A stretch of 28,733 nt of DNA, taken from positions 1-28,733 of the forward strand of contig JAFQKO010000141.1 of the NCBI GenBank assembly GCA_017396865.1. Reading direction: 5' to 3'. How positions within the stretch are numbered: the stretch's first letter is position 1; every line of letters starts with the position of its first letter. The notes under the pieces are model-generated. The model worked only from the letters and a program-made list of their open reading frames with translations, searched no databases and was not told where the DNA came from. The DNA comes from Clostridia bacterium. Its GTDB lineage: Bacteria > Bacillota_A > Clostridia > Oscillospirales > QAKW01. Below are positions 1-6,469 of the stretch, piece by piece. The position numbers and the translations under genes are program-made.

Positions 1-197
1 TCATCACCGGTGGAAATACCCTGACCGCCTGCAAAAACCTGCAGGGAGACGAGGTCGCCCTCGATCTTATTGACCTCGGCCAAGGATTTGCCGAAGCGGG
101 TATTGATCTGCGCCAACTCATTATAGCGAACGCCGGTTGCACGAACGGTAATGACGTTACCGGTAATGGATTCGATTCGGTTAAATACTTTATTCAT
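1..197 (-). CDS. atpB: V-type ATP synthase subunit B, 5' part only (cut by window edge)
   Basis: Sixty-five N-terminal codons are visible, from the ATG at 195-197 to the left edge. The peptide carries the typical opening of V/A-type subunit B, including RYNELAQI, GKSLAEVNKIEGDLVSLQVF and a GGQGISTGD turn. Subunit B is the non-catalytic nucleotide-binding subunit that alternates with subunit A in the cytosolic V1/A1 hexamer. The start lies two bases after the atpA stop, and a GGTGAG ribosome site sits inside the end of atpA, so the two are translationally linked. The rest of the gene, and presumably subunits D, I and K, lie outside the window. Family assignment is secure; nothing can be said about the missing part. 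Confidence 0.93.
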   Translation of the reverse strand, partial: MNKVFNRIESITGNVITVRATGVRYNELAQINTRFGKSLAEVNKIEGDLVSLQVFAGGQGISTGD

Positions 198-199
198 GC

Positions 200-1969
200 T
201 TACTCACCGCCCTTCAATAACTGCTCGGCCTCAAGGCTCAAAGTGCCTTTGCCCTCTGCATAAAGGGCATCGATCTCGGCCTCGGCCGCCTTAAAGGCAT
301 CGCTTTCAAATTCGGTATAGTTCCAGTCGATAAACTTCTGACGCAAACGGTTGATAAAGCTGCGGGAATCGTCCTTATTCTCCAGCGCATAATCACTGCC
401 CAGAATACGGACCAGCTTATCGACCACGTAGCGCTGGCGGGCGGTGCCGCAGTTTGCCTCAACGGCATCGAAGGAGTTTTGCTGCAGATAAACCGCATCC
501 AGCATCTCTTTCTTCAAATAGATGATATAGTCGGAAAGGCTGGTACCCTCTTCGCCGACCACCTTCATCATCGAATCGATCTCTTCGCCCAGATGCAGGA
601 TCTTCTTGCAATAGTCGGACTTGGCGGGATCGATAACACACTGATACTTCGACCAGGAGATCATCGGGTCGATGGCGGGATATTTTCTCGCATCGGAACG
701 CTCACGGGAGAGGCCGTGGAAGGCACCGACAACCTTCAAGGTTGCTTGGGTAACCGGCTCTTCAAAGTTACCGCCGGCGGGAGAAACGGTACCGCCGATG
801 GTGACGGATCCGATGCTGCCGTCGAGCAAGCGTACGCGGCCTGCTCTTTCATAGAATGCCGCGATATAGGATTCCAGATAAGCGGGGAAGGCTTCCTCGC
901 CAGGGATCTCCTCCAAACGGCCGGACATCTCACGCAGAGCCTGCGCCCAACGGGAGGTGGAATCCGCCAACAACAGAACATTCAAGCCCATCTGACGATA
1001 ATACTCTGCCAACGTTACCGAGGTATAAACGGAAGCCTCACGGGCCGCAACCGGCATGGAGGAGGTATTACAGATAATGATGGTACGCTCCATCAGAGAA
1101 CGGCCTGTTCTGGGGTCAATCAATTCGGGGAATTCGGTGATGGTTTCCACAACCTCACCCGCACGCTCACCGCAAGCGGCGATGATTACGATATCCACGT
1201 CGGCGTTCTTGGAGGTGGTATGCTGCAGAACGGTCTTGCCTGCTCCGAACGGACCGGGGATACAGTAGGTGCCGCCCTTGGCCACCGGGAAGAAGGAATC
1301 GATCAGGCGAACCTTGGTCTCCATCGTTTCGGAGGGCGCCAGCCGCTCGGCATAGCACTTCACCGCACGCTTGACCGGCCAGTTGAAGGACAGCGCAACG
1401 GGAACCTCCCGCCCACGCTCGTCGGTCAGCACCGCAACGGTTTCCTTTACGGTATATTCACCCTTTTCCACGATGGAGTTCAGGGTATAGCTCCCCAGCA
1501 GATGGAAGGGGACGAAGATCTTATGGGTGAAGGGGCCTTCGGGAACCGTACCGATCGACTCACCCGCTCGCAAGGTCGCGCCGACCTGCGCGGTGGGGGT
1601 GAATTCCCACTTCTTTTCGGCATTCAGACCGTCGGCGTAAACGCCGCGCTCCAAAAACCAGCCTGCCTGCTTGGCCAGCACCGGCAGGGGGTTCTGCAGA
1701 CCGTCGTAGATCTGACCCAGCAGGCCGGGCCCGAGCTGAGCGGAGAGCATCTCGCCGCTGAATTCCACTTCGTCGCCACACTTGATGCCGCCGGTCATCT
1801 CATAGACCTGGATCTGCGCAATATTGCCGCGGATACGGATGACCTCGCTCTTGAGCGCGGTATCATCCACCTTCACGTAGCAAATTTCGTTCATGAAAAC
1901 ATGGCCGTTGAATTCAACCGACACCAGGTTTCCGTTAATGCTTACAGCCTTACCTATATTTTCGGTCAT
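200..1969 (-). CDS. atpA: V-type ATP synthase catalytic subunit A
   Basis: This 589-residue protein is the catalytic subunit of the V/A-type rotary ATPase, which couples ATP to H+ or Na+ movement across the cytoplasmic membrane. An N-terminal beta-barrel (about 1-70) is followed by the non-homologous insert special to A subunits (about 110-190). The P-loop is GPFGAGKT at 239-246, with K245 and T246 binding ATP-Mg. The segments ACGERAGE, LLADSTSRWAQALREMSGRLEEIPGEEAFPAYL (given here as family landmarks) and a helical C-terminal domain follow. Length matches the family (about 580-600). The ATG has a GGAGG site 7 bases upstream and overlaps the stop of the upstream gene by 4 bases (ATGA). Coupling ion cannot be read from this subunit. 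Confidence 0.97.
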   Translation of the reverse strand: MTENIGKAVSINGNLVSVEFNGHVFMNEICYVKVDDTALKSEVIRIRGNIAQIQVYEMTGGIKCGDEVEFSGEMLSAQLGPGLLGQIYDGLQNPLPVLAKQAGWFLERGVYADGLNAEKKWEFTPTAQVGATLRAGESIGTVPEGPFTHKIFVPFHLLGSYTLNSIVEKGEYTVKETVAVLTDERGREVPVALSFNWPVKRAVKCYAERLAPSETMETKVRLIDSFFPVAKGGTYCIPGPFGAGKTVLQHTTSKNADVDIVIIAACGERAGEVVETITEFPELIDPRTGRSLMERTIIICNTSSMPVAAREASVYTSVTLAEYYRQMGLNVLLLADSTSRWAQALREMSGRLEEIPGEEAFPAYLESYIAAFYERAGRVRLLDGSIGSVTIGGTVSPAGGNFEEPVTQATLKVVGAFHGLSRERSDARKYPAIDPMISWSKYQCVIDPAKSDYCKKILHLGEEIDSMMKVVGEEGTSLSDYIIYLKKEMLDAVYLQQNSFDAVEANCGTARQRYVVDKLVRILGSDYALENKDDSRSFINRLRQKFIDWNYTEFESDAFKAAEAEIDALYAEGKGTLSLEAEQLLKGGE

Positions 1970-2523
1970 TGTATCGCCTCCAACTCCTCTCCATTCATAA
2001 TGGAGCTGTAAATATTTTTATACGCGGCCGTACCCAGCGCCGCATCGAATCTCCTGCTCCGCAAAAGCAGCTTCAGCTTCAGCCCATAGAAGAACACCAT
2101 ATCCTCCGAAAAGGCATCGCTCGGGCGCAGCGCCTCCAGCGCCGCCATACGGTGGGCATCCAGAAACCGCTCGGCCTCCATGGGATTATCCAGCTCCACC
2201 GCCGCATTGGCCACACGGGTCAGCTCAACGGGCAGCAGGCGAAGCCCAAGCTCATAGGGCTTTTTCAGCTTATCCGCCCGCGCCTTGGCCATGGCCAACC
2301 GCAGATCCCGCTCCCCTTCGTTCCAGGCGCGGATCAGCGCCGAGGAGGTTTTCTCCGCCTCCTTGGAGGGCGCCAGCGTTAAGCGGCTCAGCTCACCCTG
2401 CGCCTTTTTACTGAGGAAGCGGGAGCAAAGCTCCAAAAAGCGCTCCTCGGTAATGGGAACAGGCATATTATCGCCCAGCCCGTCCAGCGCGGGGAGCTGG
2501 GACATCAAATAATATTCAGCCAT
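1966..2523 (-). CDS. DUF2764 family protein of the V-ATPase operon (probable subunit C-like stalk protein)
   Basis: The 185-residue protein starts MAEYYLMSQLPAL, the characteristic YYL-SLP opening of DUF2764. From known gene orders, this family sits between the E and A subunit genes in V-ATPase operons of Chlamydiae, Bacteroidetes and spirochaetes, where a canonical subunit C gene is missing. The protein is mostly helical and charged, with no signal peptide or membrane segment. That fits a cytosolic stalk component replacing subunit C, which is an inference from position. It starts 2 bases after atpE and overlaps atpA by 4 bases, so stoichiometric co-translation is likely. The alternative is an assembly factor. 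Confidence 0.75.
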   Translation of the reverse strand: MAEYYLMSQLPALDGLGDNMPVPITEERFLELCSRFLSKKAQGELSRLTLAPSKEAEKTSSALIRAWNEGERDLRLAMAKARADKLKKPYELGLRLLPVELTRVANAAVELDNPMEAERFLDAHRMAALEALRPSDAFSEDMVFFYGLKLKLLLRSRRFDAALGTAAYKNIYSSIMNGEELEAIQ

Positions 2524-2525
2524 CT

Positions 2526-3134
2526 TTATTCAGCCTCTTTCAAAAGCGCCGTTACCTTGGGGCTGAGGTAGTTGGAGAGCATCTCCACCACGGCCTCGGC
2601 GGAATAATCATAATAAACAGCGCCGTTATTGACTGCGATGCGGAATCCGCCGTCCAGATGGTCGTTTGCCTTGAGGGTAACGCCCTTGAGCATCTTATCC
2701 TTGATGCCCGCCATAACGGTCTCCTCCAGCTTTTTAAGATCTTCGGCGGTAAGGATCACCGAAAGATCCTCGGCATCGGGCTTGCCTGCCCAGCCCTCAA
2801 CAGCCTTGATAATCAGCTTTGCAAAGTCCTCCGAAGAATAGGCAGCGGTTACGTTTTCTCCAATGATTGCTTTCAGCTCTCTTGCCACGCTCTCGCGGAA
2901 GGAGATCAGCAGGTTGCGGCCTGCCTGGCGAAGGGCATCCTCACCGGATCGTACCGTCTTTTCATTTTCGGCCTTGGCATTTTGCATCAGCTTTTCTGCC
3001 TCTGCCTTGGCCTCTGCAATAATCTTCTCGGCCTCTTCCTTTGCGGCCTTGACGATTGCTTCCGCTTTGCTTTCAGCCGCTTCAACACCGTCTTTTTTGA
3101 TCTGATCGATCAACTCTTGCAGTTGCATTTCCAT
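2526..3134 (-). CDS. atpE: V-type ATP synthase subunit E
   Basis: This 202-residue protein is the peripheral-stalk subunit E, which with a partner helix holds the A3B3 head against rotation. Residues about 1-85 form a long coiled coil rich in Ala, Lys and Glu (for example AEKIIAEAKAEAEKLMQNAK). A globular C-terminal domain (about 90-202) binds the top of the head. Length is typical (about 190-210). The first ATG is chosen because GAGGAG lies 10 bases upstream; a second ATG two codons later would be too far from it. It is the first gene of the visible operon and is preceded by a consensus promoter at 3192-3220. Confidence 0.92.
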   Translation of the reverse strand: MEMQLQELIDQIKKDGVEAAESKAEAIVKAAKEEAEKIIAEAKAEAEKLMQNAKAENEKTVRSGEDALRQAGRNLLISFRESVARELKAIIGENVTAAYSSEDFAKLIIKAVEGWAGKPDAEDLSVILTAEDLKKLEETVMAGIKDKMLKGVTLKANDHLDGGFRIAVNNGAVYYDYSAEAVVEMLSNYLSPKVTALLKEAE

Positions 3135-3191
3135 AAGGCTTTTTCTCCTCTTTTAAAAATCATTTTGGTTTTGCTATATAAATAATAAATT

Positions 3192-3220
3192 ATTATACAC
3201 TATATTATTGCCATTTTCAA
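3192..3220 (-). promoter_or_regulatory. Promoter of the V-ATPase operon
   Basis: On the minus strand TTGAAA (3215-3220), a 17-base spacer and a perfect TATAAT (3192-3197) lie upstream of atpE. The predicted start gives a leader of about 50 nt. This is a sigma-A-type match; no experiment is implied. Confidence 0.75.
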
Positions 3221-3244
3221 TATTTTTTTTGCCAAAATTAGGAC

Positions 3245-3273
3245 TTGACAAACTTTATACTTCGTGTTACGAT
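3245..3273 (+). promoter_or_regulatory. Promoter of the padR operon
   Basis: A perfect TTGACA (3245-3250), a 17-base spacer and TACGAT (3268-3273) precede the padR start. The -10 element lies inside the inverted repeat at 3260-3286, which suits repression by the PadR product. Confidence 0.75.
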
Positions 3274-3286
3274 GTATTACACGAAG
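3260..3286. promoter_or_regulatory. Inverted repeat over the padR -10 box, likely PadR autoregulatory operator
   Basis: CTTCGTGT (3260-3267) and ACACGAAG (3279-3286) form a perfect 8-bp inverted repeat around an 11-base centre that contains the -10 hexamer. PadR-type repressors bind such dyads as dimers and commonly repress their own operon. The assignment to this PadR is inferred from position. Confidence 0.6.
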
Positions 3287-3297
3287 GGAGGTATTGG

Positions 3298-3618
3298 ATG
3301 GATATTCAATTAAAGCGCGGGCTTTTGGAGGTATGCGTATTGGCAGCCATCAAAAGCGAGGACTCCTACGGCTATAAGATCATCAAGGATTTAAAGCCGT
3401 GTATCGAGCTTTCGGAATCGACGTTATATACGATCCTGAAGCGTTTGGAAGCCGCCGAAATGCTGACCGTTCGTACCGCCGAGCACGGCGGCAGGCTGCG
3501 AAAATACTATCACATCACCGAAGCCGGGCGCAAACGCATCGAGGATTTTAAAGATGAATGGAAGGAAATGATGTCCATTTACCAATTTGTTGCAAAGGAG
3601 GATGATCCCCATGAATAA
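3298..3618 (+). CDS. PadR family transcriptional regulator
   Basis: This 106-residue protein is a minimal PadR-type winged helix regulator of the short class. MDIQLKRGLLEVCVLAAI begins the first helix. SYGYKIIKDL, then STLYTILKRLEAAEMLTV, form the recognition region, and a GGRLRKYYHITEAGRKRI wing with a short dimerisation helix completes the domain. An in-frame upstream start at 3208 is rejected because it lies before the promoter, whereas the ATG at 3298 has GGGAGG 6 bases upstream. The stop overlaps the next gene by 8 bases. PadR-DUF1700-DUF4097 is a common cassette in Firmicutes, usually autoregulated; the inducer is not known for this branch. Confidence 0.93.
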   Translation: MDIQLKRGLLEVCVLAAIKSEDSYGYKIIKDLKPCIELSESTLYTILKRLEAAEMLTVRTAEHGGRLRKYYHITEAGRKRIEDFKDEWKEMMSIYQFVAKEDDPHE

Positions 3619-4213
3619 AGAGCAATTTCTTGCAGAGCTTCAAAAGGGGCTCAGCGGATTGCCGCAAGCCGAGATCGACGATCGGCTGGCATTTTACGGT
3701 GAATTCATCGACGATCACGTTGAAGAGGGCATGACCGAGGAGGAAGCAGTTGCCGAGCTGGGCGGCACCGATCGGATCATTGCCCGAATTTTAGAAGAGA
3801 TCCCGCTCCCCAAGCTGGTTCATAATCGGATCAAGCCGAAGCGGGCCTTGCAAGCATGGGAGATCGTTTTATTGATTTTGGGTTCTCCCATCTGGTTCTC
3901 CCTGTTGGTGGCTGCGTTCTCTGTTCTTTTGGCGGGATACGCCGTTATTTGGGCGATGATCCTCGCGATCTGGGCGGTGGAGGCCGCATTGATCGCCTCG
4001 GGCATCGGCGGCATTTTAGCTCTCATTCCCCTTTGGATGCAGGGGCACCCGCTGCCGGGGATTGCCATGCTCGGCGCAGGGCTTTTCTGCCTCGGAGCCG
4101 CCGTTTTTCTCTTTTTCGGCTGTCTGGCAGCCACCAAGGGCATCCTGCTGCTGACCAAAACGGTGGTTCTTTGGATTAAATCCCGCTTTGTCGGAAAGGA
4201 GGCGGCGAAATGA
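3611..4213 (+). CDS. DUF1700 (HAAS domain) integral membrane protein
   Basis: The 200-residue protein opens with MNKEQFLAELQKGLSGLP and an acidic helical segment ending in EEEAVAELGG (about 1-55). This is the hallmark of DUF1700/HAAS proteins, which usually accompany PadR regulators. After a basic linker, residues about 80-185 hold several hydrophobic helices, so the protein is anchored in the cytoplasmic membrane with the HAAS domain probably inside. The ATG at 3611 has AAGGAGG 9 bases upstream; a start at 3587 lacks a site. It overlaps padR by 8 bases and the next gene by 4 (ATGA), so the three proteins are made together. Biochemical function is unknown. Confidence 0.88.
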   Translation: MNKEQFLAELQKGLSGLPQAEIDDRLAFYGEFIDDHVEEGMTEEEAVAELGGTDRIIARILEEIPLPKLVHNRIKPKRALQAWEIVLLILGSPIWFSLLVAAFSVLLAGYAVIWAMILAIWAVEAALIASGIGGILALIPLWMQGHPLPGIAMLGAGLFCLGAAVFLFFGCLAATKGILLLTKTVVLWIKSRFVGKEAAK

Positions 4214-5115
4214 AAAGTTCAAAAAAACGTTGGCTGATCACCGCCGCCGTTCTGATGGGTGCGGGTGCACTGATCTTCCTCGGCGTTATGACCGCCTTGG
4301 GCTTTGACTTTATGAAGCTCAGCACCGTTGCCTTTGAGAACAACACCTATACGGTATCCGAGCCGTTCCAATCCATTACCATCGACGACCGCACAACCGA
4401 TATCCGCATCCTGCCCTCCGAGGACGGAAGCTGCAAGCTGGTATGCCACGAGCAGCAAAAGCTCAAGCATCGCGCCACCGTTCAAAACGGCACACTGACC
4501 GTTGAAACGGTGGATACGCGGGCGTGGTACGACTATGTCGGCATGAATTTCAAGCGCGCAACCATGACGGTTTATCTGCCCCAAGAAAGCTACGCCCATT
4601 TAACGGTTCTCACCGCAACGGGCGACCTTTACCTTGCGGAGGGCTTCACCTTTGAAACCCTTAAGGTCATCGGTAATACCGGTGACGTGACCTGCCTTGC
4701 CGCGGTTACCCACAGCATCAACGCAGAGCTGGACACCGGCGATCTGCTGATCGACACCGATGCCGCGGTTGAAGCGGTATATTTGGAGACCGACACCGGC
4801 AATATCAGCCTAAAAAATCTGCGTTGCGAGCGGCTGAAAGCCTCCTCCGATACCGGAGAGCTGACCCTGACCAACGTGCTCTCTTCCGACTTCTTCACGC
4901 TGGAGACCGACACCGGCGACATCACCCTTGACCGATGCGATGCCGAGCGGATCCATGCGGAATCGGATACGGGCGATATTTGCGGCTCGCTGCTCACCGA
5001 AAAGCTCTTCATCGCCGAAAGCGATACGGGGCACGTTCGGGTACCGCAAACCAACGGCGGCGGAAGGTGTGAGCTGGAAACCGACACCGGCGATATTGAA
5101 ATCAGAATCGCATAA
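4210..5115 (+). CDS. DUF4097 family membrane-anchored beta-solenoid protein
   Basis: The 301-residue protein has a basic N-terminus and one membrane helix (about 8-30) without a lipobox. The rest is probably extracytoplasmic. From residue 130 to the end there are nine copies of a repeat centred on D-T-G-D/E/N, with the TG pairs at about 137, 157, 176, 196, 215, 235, 254, 273 and 293. The step of 19-20 residues is what a right-handed beta-solenoid of the DUF4097 type would give. It is the last gene of the PadR cassette, overlaps the DUF1700 gene by 4 bases, and ends at a strong hairpin. Role unknown; a cell-envelope adhesin or sensor is a guess. Confidence 0.87.
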   Translation: MKSSKKRWLITAAVLMGAGALIFLGVMTALGFDFMKLSTVAFENNTYTVSEPFQSITIDDRTTDIRILPSEDGSCKLVCHEQQKLKHRATVQNGTLTVETVDTRAWYDYVGMNFKRATMTVYLPQESYAHLTVLTATGDLYLAEGFTFETLKVIGNTGDVTCLAAVTHSINAELDTGDLLIDTDAAVEAVYLETDTGNISLKNLRCERLKASSDTGELTLTNVLSSDFFTLETDTGDITLDRCDAERIHAESDTGDICGSLLTEKLFIAESDTGHVRVPQTNGGGRCELETDTGDIEIRIA

Positions 5116-5155
5116 AAAATTGCTCCGATTCACTTGGGTGAATCGGAGCAATTTT
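5116..5155. terminator. Bidirectional intrinsic terminator
   Basis: An 18-bp perfect stem (5116-5133 with 5138-5155) encloses a TTGG loop. It begins directly after the DUF4097 stop. The arms end in A and T runs, so it can terminate the converging genes on both strands. Confidence 0.85.
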
Positions 5156-5165
5156 AATCTCGTTA

Positions 5166-5648
5166 TTACTTTTTCTTTTTGAACAGACCGCCAATCCAGC
5201 CGCCGATGGTTTTTGCATCTTCAATCTGATTTGTAACGCGGTTATAGTCGTCATCGACTCCTGCCGCAATTCTGGCACGGCGATTGCGAGCAATCATCTC
5301 CTCTTCAGCTTCAACCATCACGGTATCGGCTGCATCCTTGGCGATATCCTTCAGCATATCCTCCTTGCTGTACATCTCGCTGTAGACCTGCTTGGAGTAT
5401 GCTTTTTGCTCTGCCGTCATCTCCTGCGCAACGGGGGTACATCTTGAAACAAGCCCGTTAAATCGGTCGCTGAGCCCGTTTGCGGCGAACTTCGCCTCGA
5501 ACTCTGCAGAATCGGCGCAGCATTCACCCAGCGCCGTGATCTCCTGCACAAAGGCATTCACCTCCGGCTGCACTGCATCGGGAACGGTTACGTATTTTGA
5601 AAAGAAATCCAATCGTGTATTAACACATTGCTGTACGATTGCATCCAT
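5166..5648 (-). CDS. Hypothetical cytosolic protein with basic amphipathic C-terminus
   Basis: I do not recognise a family for this 160-residue protein. It has no signal peptide and no membrane helix. It is helix-rich with several acidic stretches (EAEEEMIARNRRARIA) and ends in GGWIGGLFKKKK, a small amphipathic basic tail that could touch membrane. There are three cysteines in the first 70 residues. The ATG has AAGGAG 8 bases upstream, and that site overlaps the stop codon of the lipoprotein gene before it, so the two form an operon and are probably translationally coupled. A shared envelope function with the lipoprotein is an inference from this arrangement only. Confidence 0.7.
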   Translation of the reverse strand: MDAIVQQCVNTRLDFFSKYVTVPDAVQPEVNAFVQEITALGECCADSAEFEAKFAANGLSDRFNGLVSRCTPVAQEMTAEQKAYSKQVYSEMYSKEDMLKDIAKDAADTVMVEAEEEMIARNRRARIAAGVDDDYNRVTNQIEDAKTIGGWIGGLFKKKK

Positions 5649-5660
5649 ATCAACGACTCC

Positions 5661-6233
5661 TTATTTTGCTTCCTTTACGCTACCGAGAATTTCCAGAACG
5701 TCGGCATCGGTCAGAGAGATCTCTTTATCGCCCACCTTCTGCCAAATTTCGGCCTGGAACTGGGCCCCGGTGGCCTCCTCCACGGCATAGAGAACAACCA
5801 GCGTGTTTTCATCTACCGTTGCGCTGAAGCCCTCCCAAGTGTAGGGGCCGGCCTTGATCGGCTCGATATCGACACCGTTTGAATAATAATCCTTGGTCAT
5901 CTTGATCATCGTGACGTCTTTGCCGAAATAAGCAAACTTAATGTAGGGGTTGGTGAAAAGATCGATCTCGGATTCCGCATCCTTTGCGATCTGCAGCAAA
6001 TCGGGCTTATCGGCATCCGGATTTTCCCCCAGCAGATCCTTAATCGGGAATGCCTTCCAGCCGGCGGGGACAGCGGCGCTGAAGTGGCCCACGTCGTAGA
6101 CGGTGCTTTCTGCCTTTTCTTCGGAACCGGAAGACGACTCCTTGGAGCCATCCTCGGCCTTTTCATCGCTGCCGCAAGCTGCAAAGGTAAGCAGCATAAC
6201 CATCGCCATCAATAATACCAATAATTTTTTCAT
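5661..6233 (-). CDS. Secreted lipoprotein of unknown function
   Basis: The 190-residue product starts with MKKLLVLLMAMVMLLTFAAC, a lipoprotein signal peptide whose lipobox FAAC places the acylated Cys at residue 20. A low-complexity linker rich in Ser, Glu and Lys follows (about 21-47). After that comes a compact domain of about 140 residues with alternating strands. The ATG at 6233 is chosen because GAGAGGAG lies just upstream; a longer frame starting at 6329 would run through the promoter. It is expected on the outer face of the membrane. I cannot name the domain. It is the first gene of a two-gene operon with the protein at 5166-5648. Confidence 0.8.
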   Translation of the reverse strand: MKKLLVLLMAMVMLLTFAACGSDEKAEDGSKESSSGSEEKAESTVYDVGHFSAAVPAGWKAFPIKDLLGENPDADKPDLLQIAKDAESEIDLFTNPYIKFAYFGKDVTMIKMTKDYYSNGVDIEPIKAGPYTWEGFSATVDENTLVVLYAVEEATGAQFQAEIWQKVGDKEISLTDADVLEILGSVKEAK

Positions 6234-6275
6234 ATTCTTCTCCTCTCTGCTTCTTTTTATGACACGGAAACTTTC

Positions 6276-6304
6276 TTGACTATACCAAACCCATATGATA
6301 TAAT
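6276..6304 (+). promoter_or_regulatory. Promoter of the 7TM-LuxR gene
   Basis: TTGACT (6276-6281), a 17-base spacer and a perfect TATAAT (6299-6304) point rightwards. The predicted transcript has a leader of about 160 nt before the ATG at 6470, which includes the G-quadruplex motif at 6429-6447. Confidence 0.7.
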
Positions 6305-6309
6305 CATAT
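6293..6309. repeat. 17-bp palindrome over overlapping -10 boxes
   Basis: ATATGAT (6293-6299) and ATCATAT (6303-6309) form a perfect inverted repeat around ATA. It covers the -10 hexamers of both divergent promoters. An operator is possible, but the sequence is AT-rich and could be a chance dyad. Confidence 0.45.
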
Positions 6310-6329
6310 TGTTTCATCTGAATTGTCAA
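6300..6329 (-). promoter_or_regulatory. Promoter of the lipoprotein operon, overlapping the divergent promoter
   Basis: On the minus strand TTGACA (6324-6329), an 18-base spacer and GATTAT (6300-6305) lie about 60 bases before the lipoprotein start. The -10 box occupies the same bases as the -10 of the rightward promoter. Confidence 0.55.
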
Positions 6330-6428
6330 TTTGAGCGAAGCGAACTCTTCTTGATTCTATTATATATTTTTTAATTCGCATTGTCCCCACACTTCTTTTA
6401 AAAAAATGGGTGGTTTTCTTCAAAAAAC

Positions 6429-6447
6429 GGGTGGGAAAACGGGTGGG
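6429..6447 (+). other. Canonical G-quadruplex motif in the 5' leader of the 7TM-LuxR gene
   Basis: GGGTGGGAAAACGGGTGGG gives four G3 tracts with loops of 1, 5 and 1. It is on the coding strand, so it would be present in the mRNA, ending 10 bases before the GGAG ribosome site. A further GGGTGG lies at 6408-6413. Upstream CCCAC (6386-6390) could pair with GTGGG of the motif and compete with quadruplex folding. Confidence 0.55.
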
Positions 6448-6469
6448 ATTCAATATTGGAGCGCATTTT

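Noticed and set aside
479..2011. Long plus-strand open frame opposite atpA
   Set aside because: It is antisense to a strongly conserved gene, lacks a ribosome site and encodes low-likelihood Gly/His/Gln-rich protein; it is a codon-bias shadow.
6410..6469. GTG start that would lengthen the 7TM-LuxR protein by 20 residues
   Set aside because: No ribosome site, whereas the ATG at 6470 has GGAG at the right distance and starts a signal-like segment.
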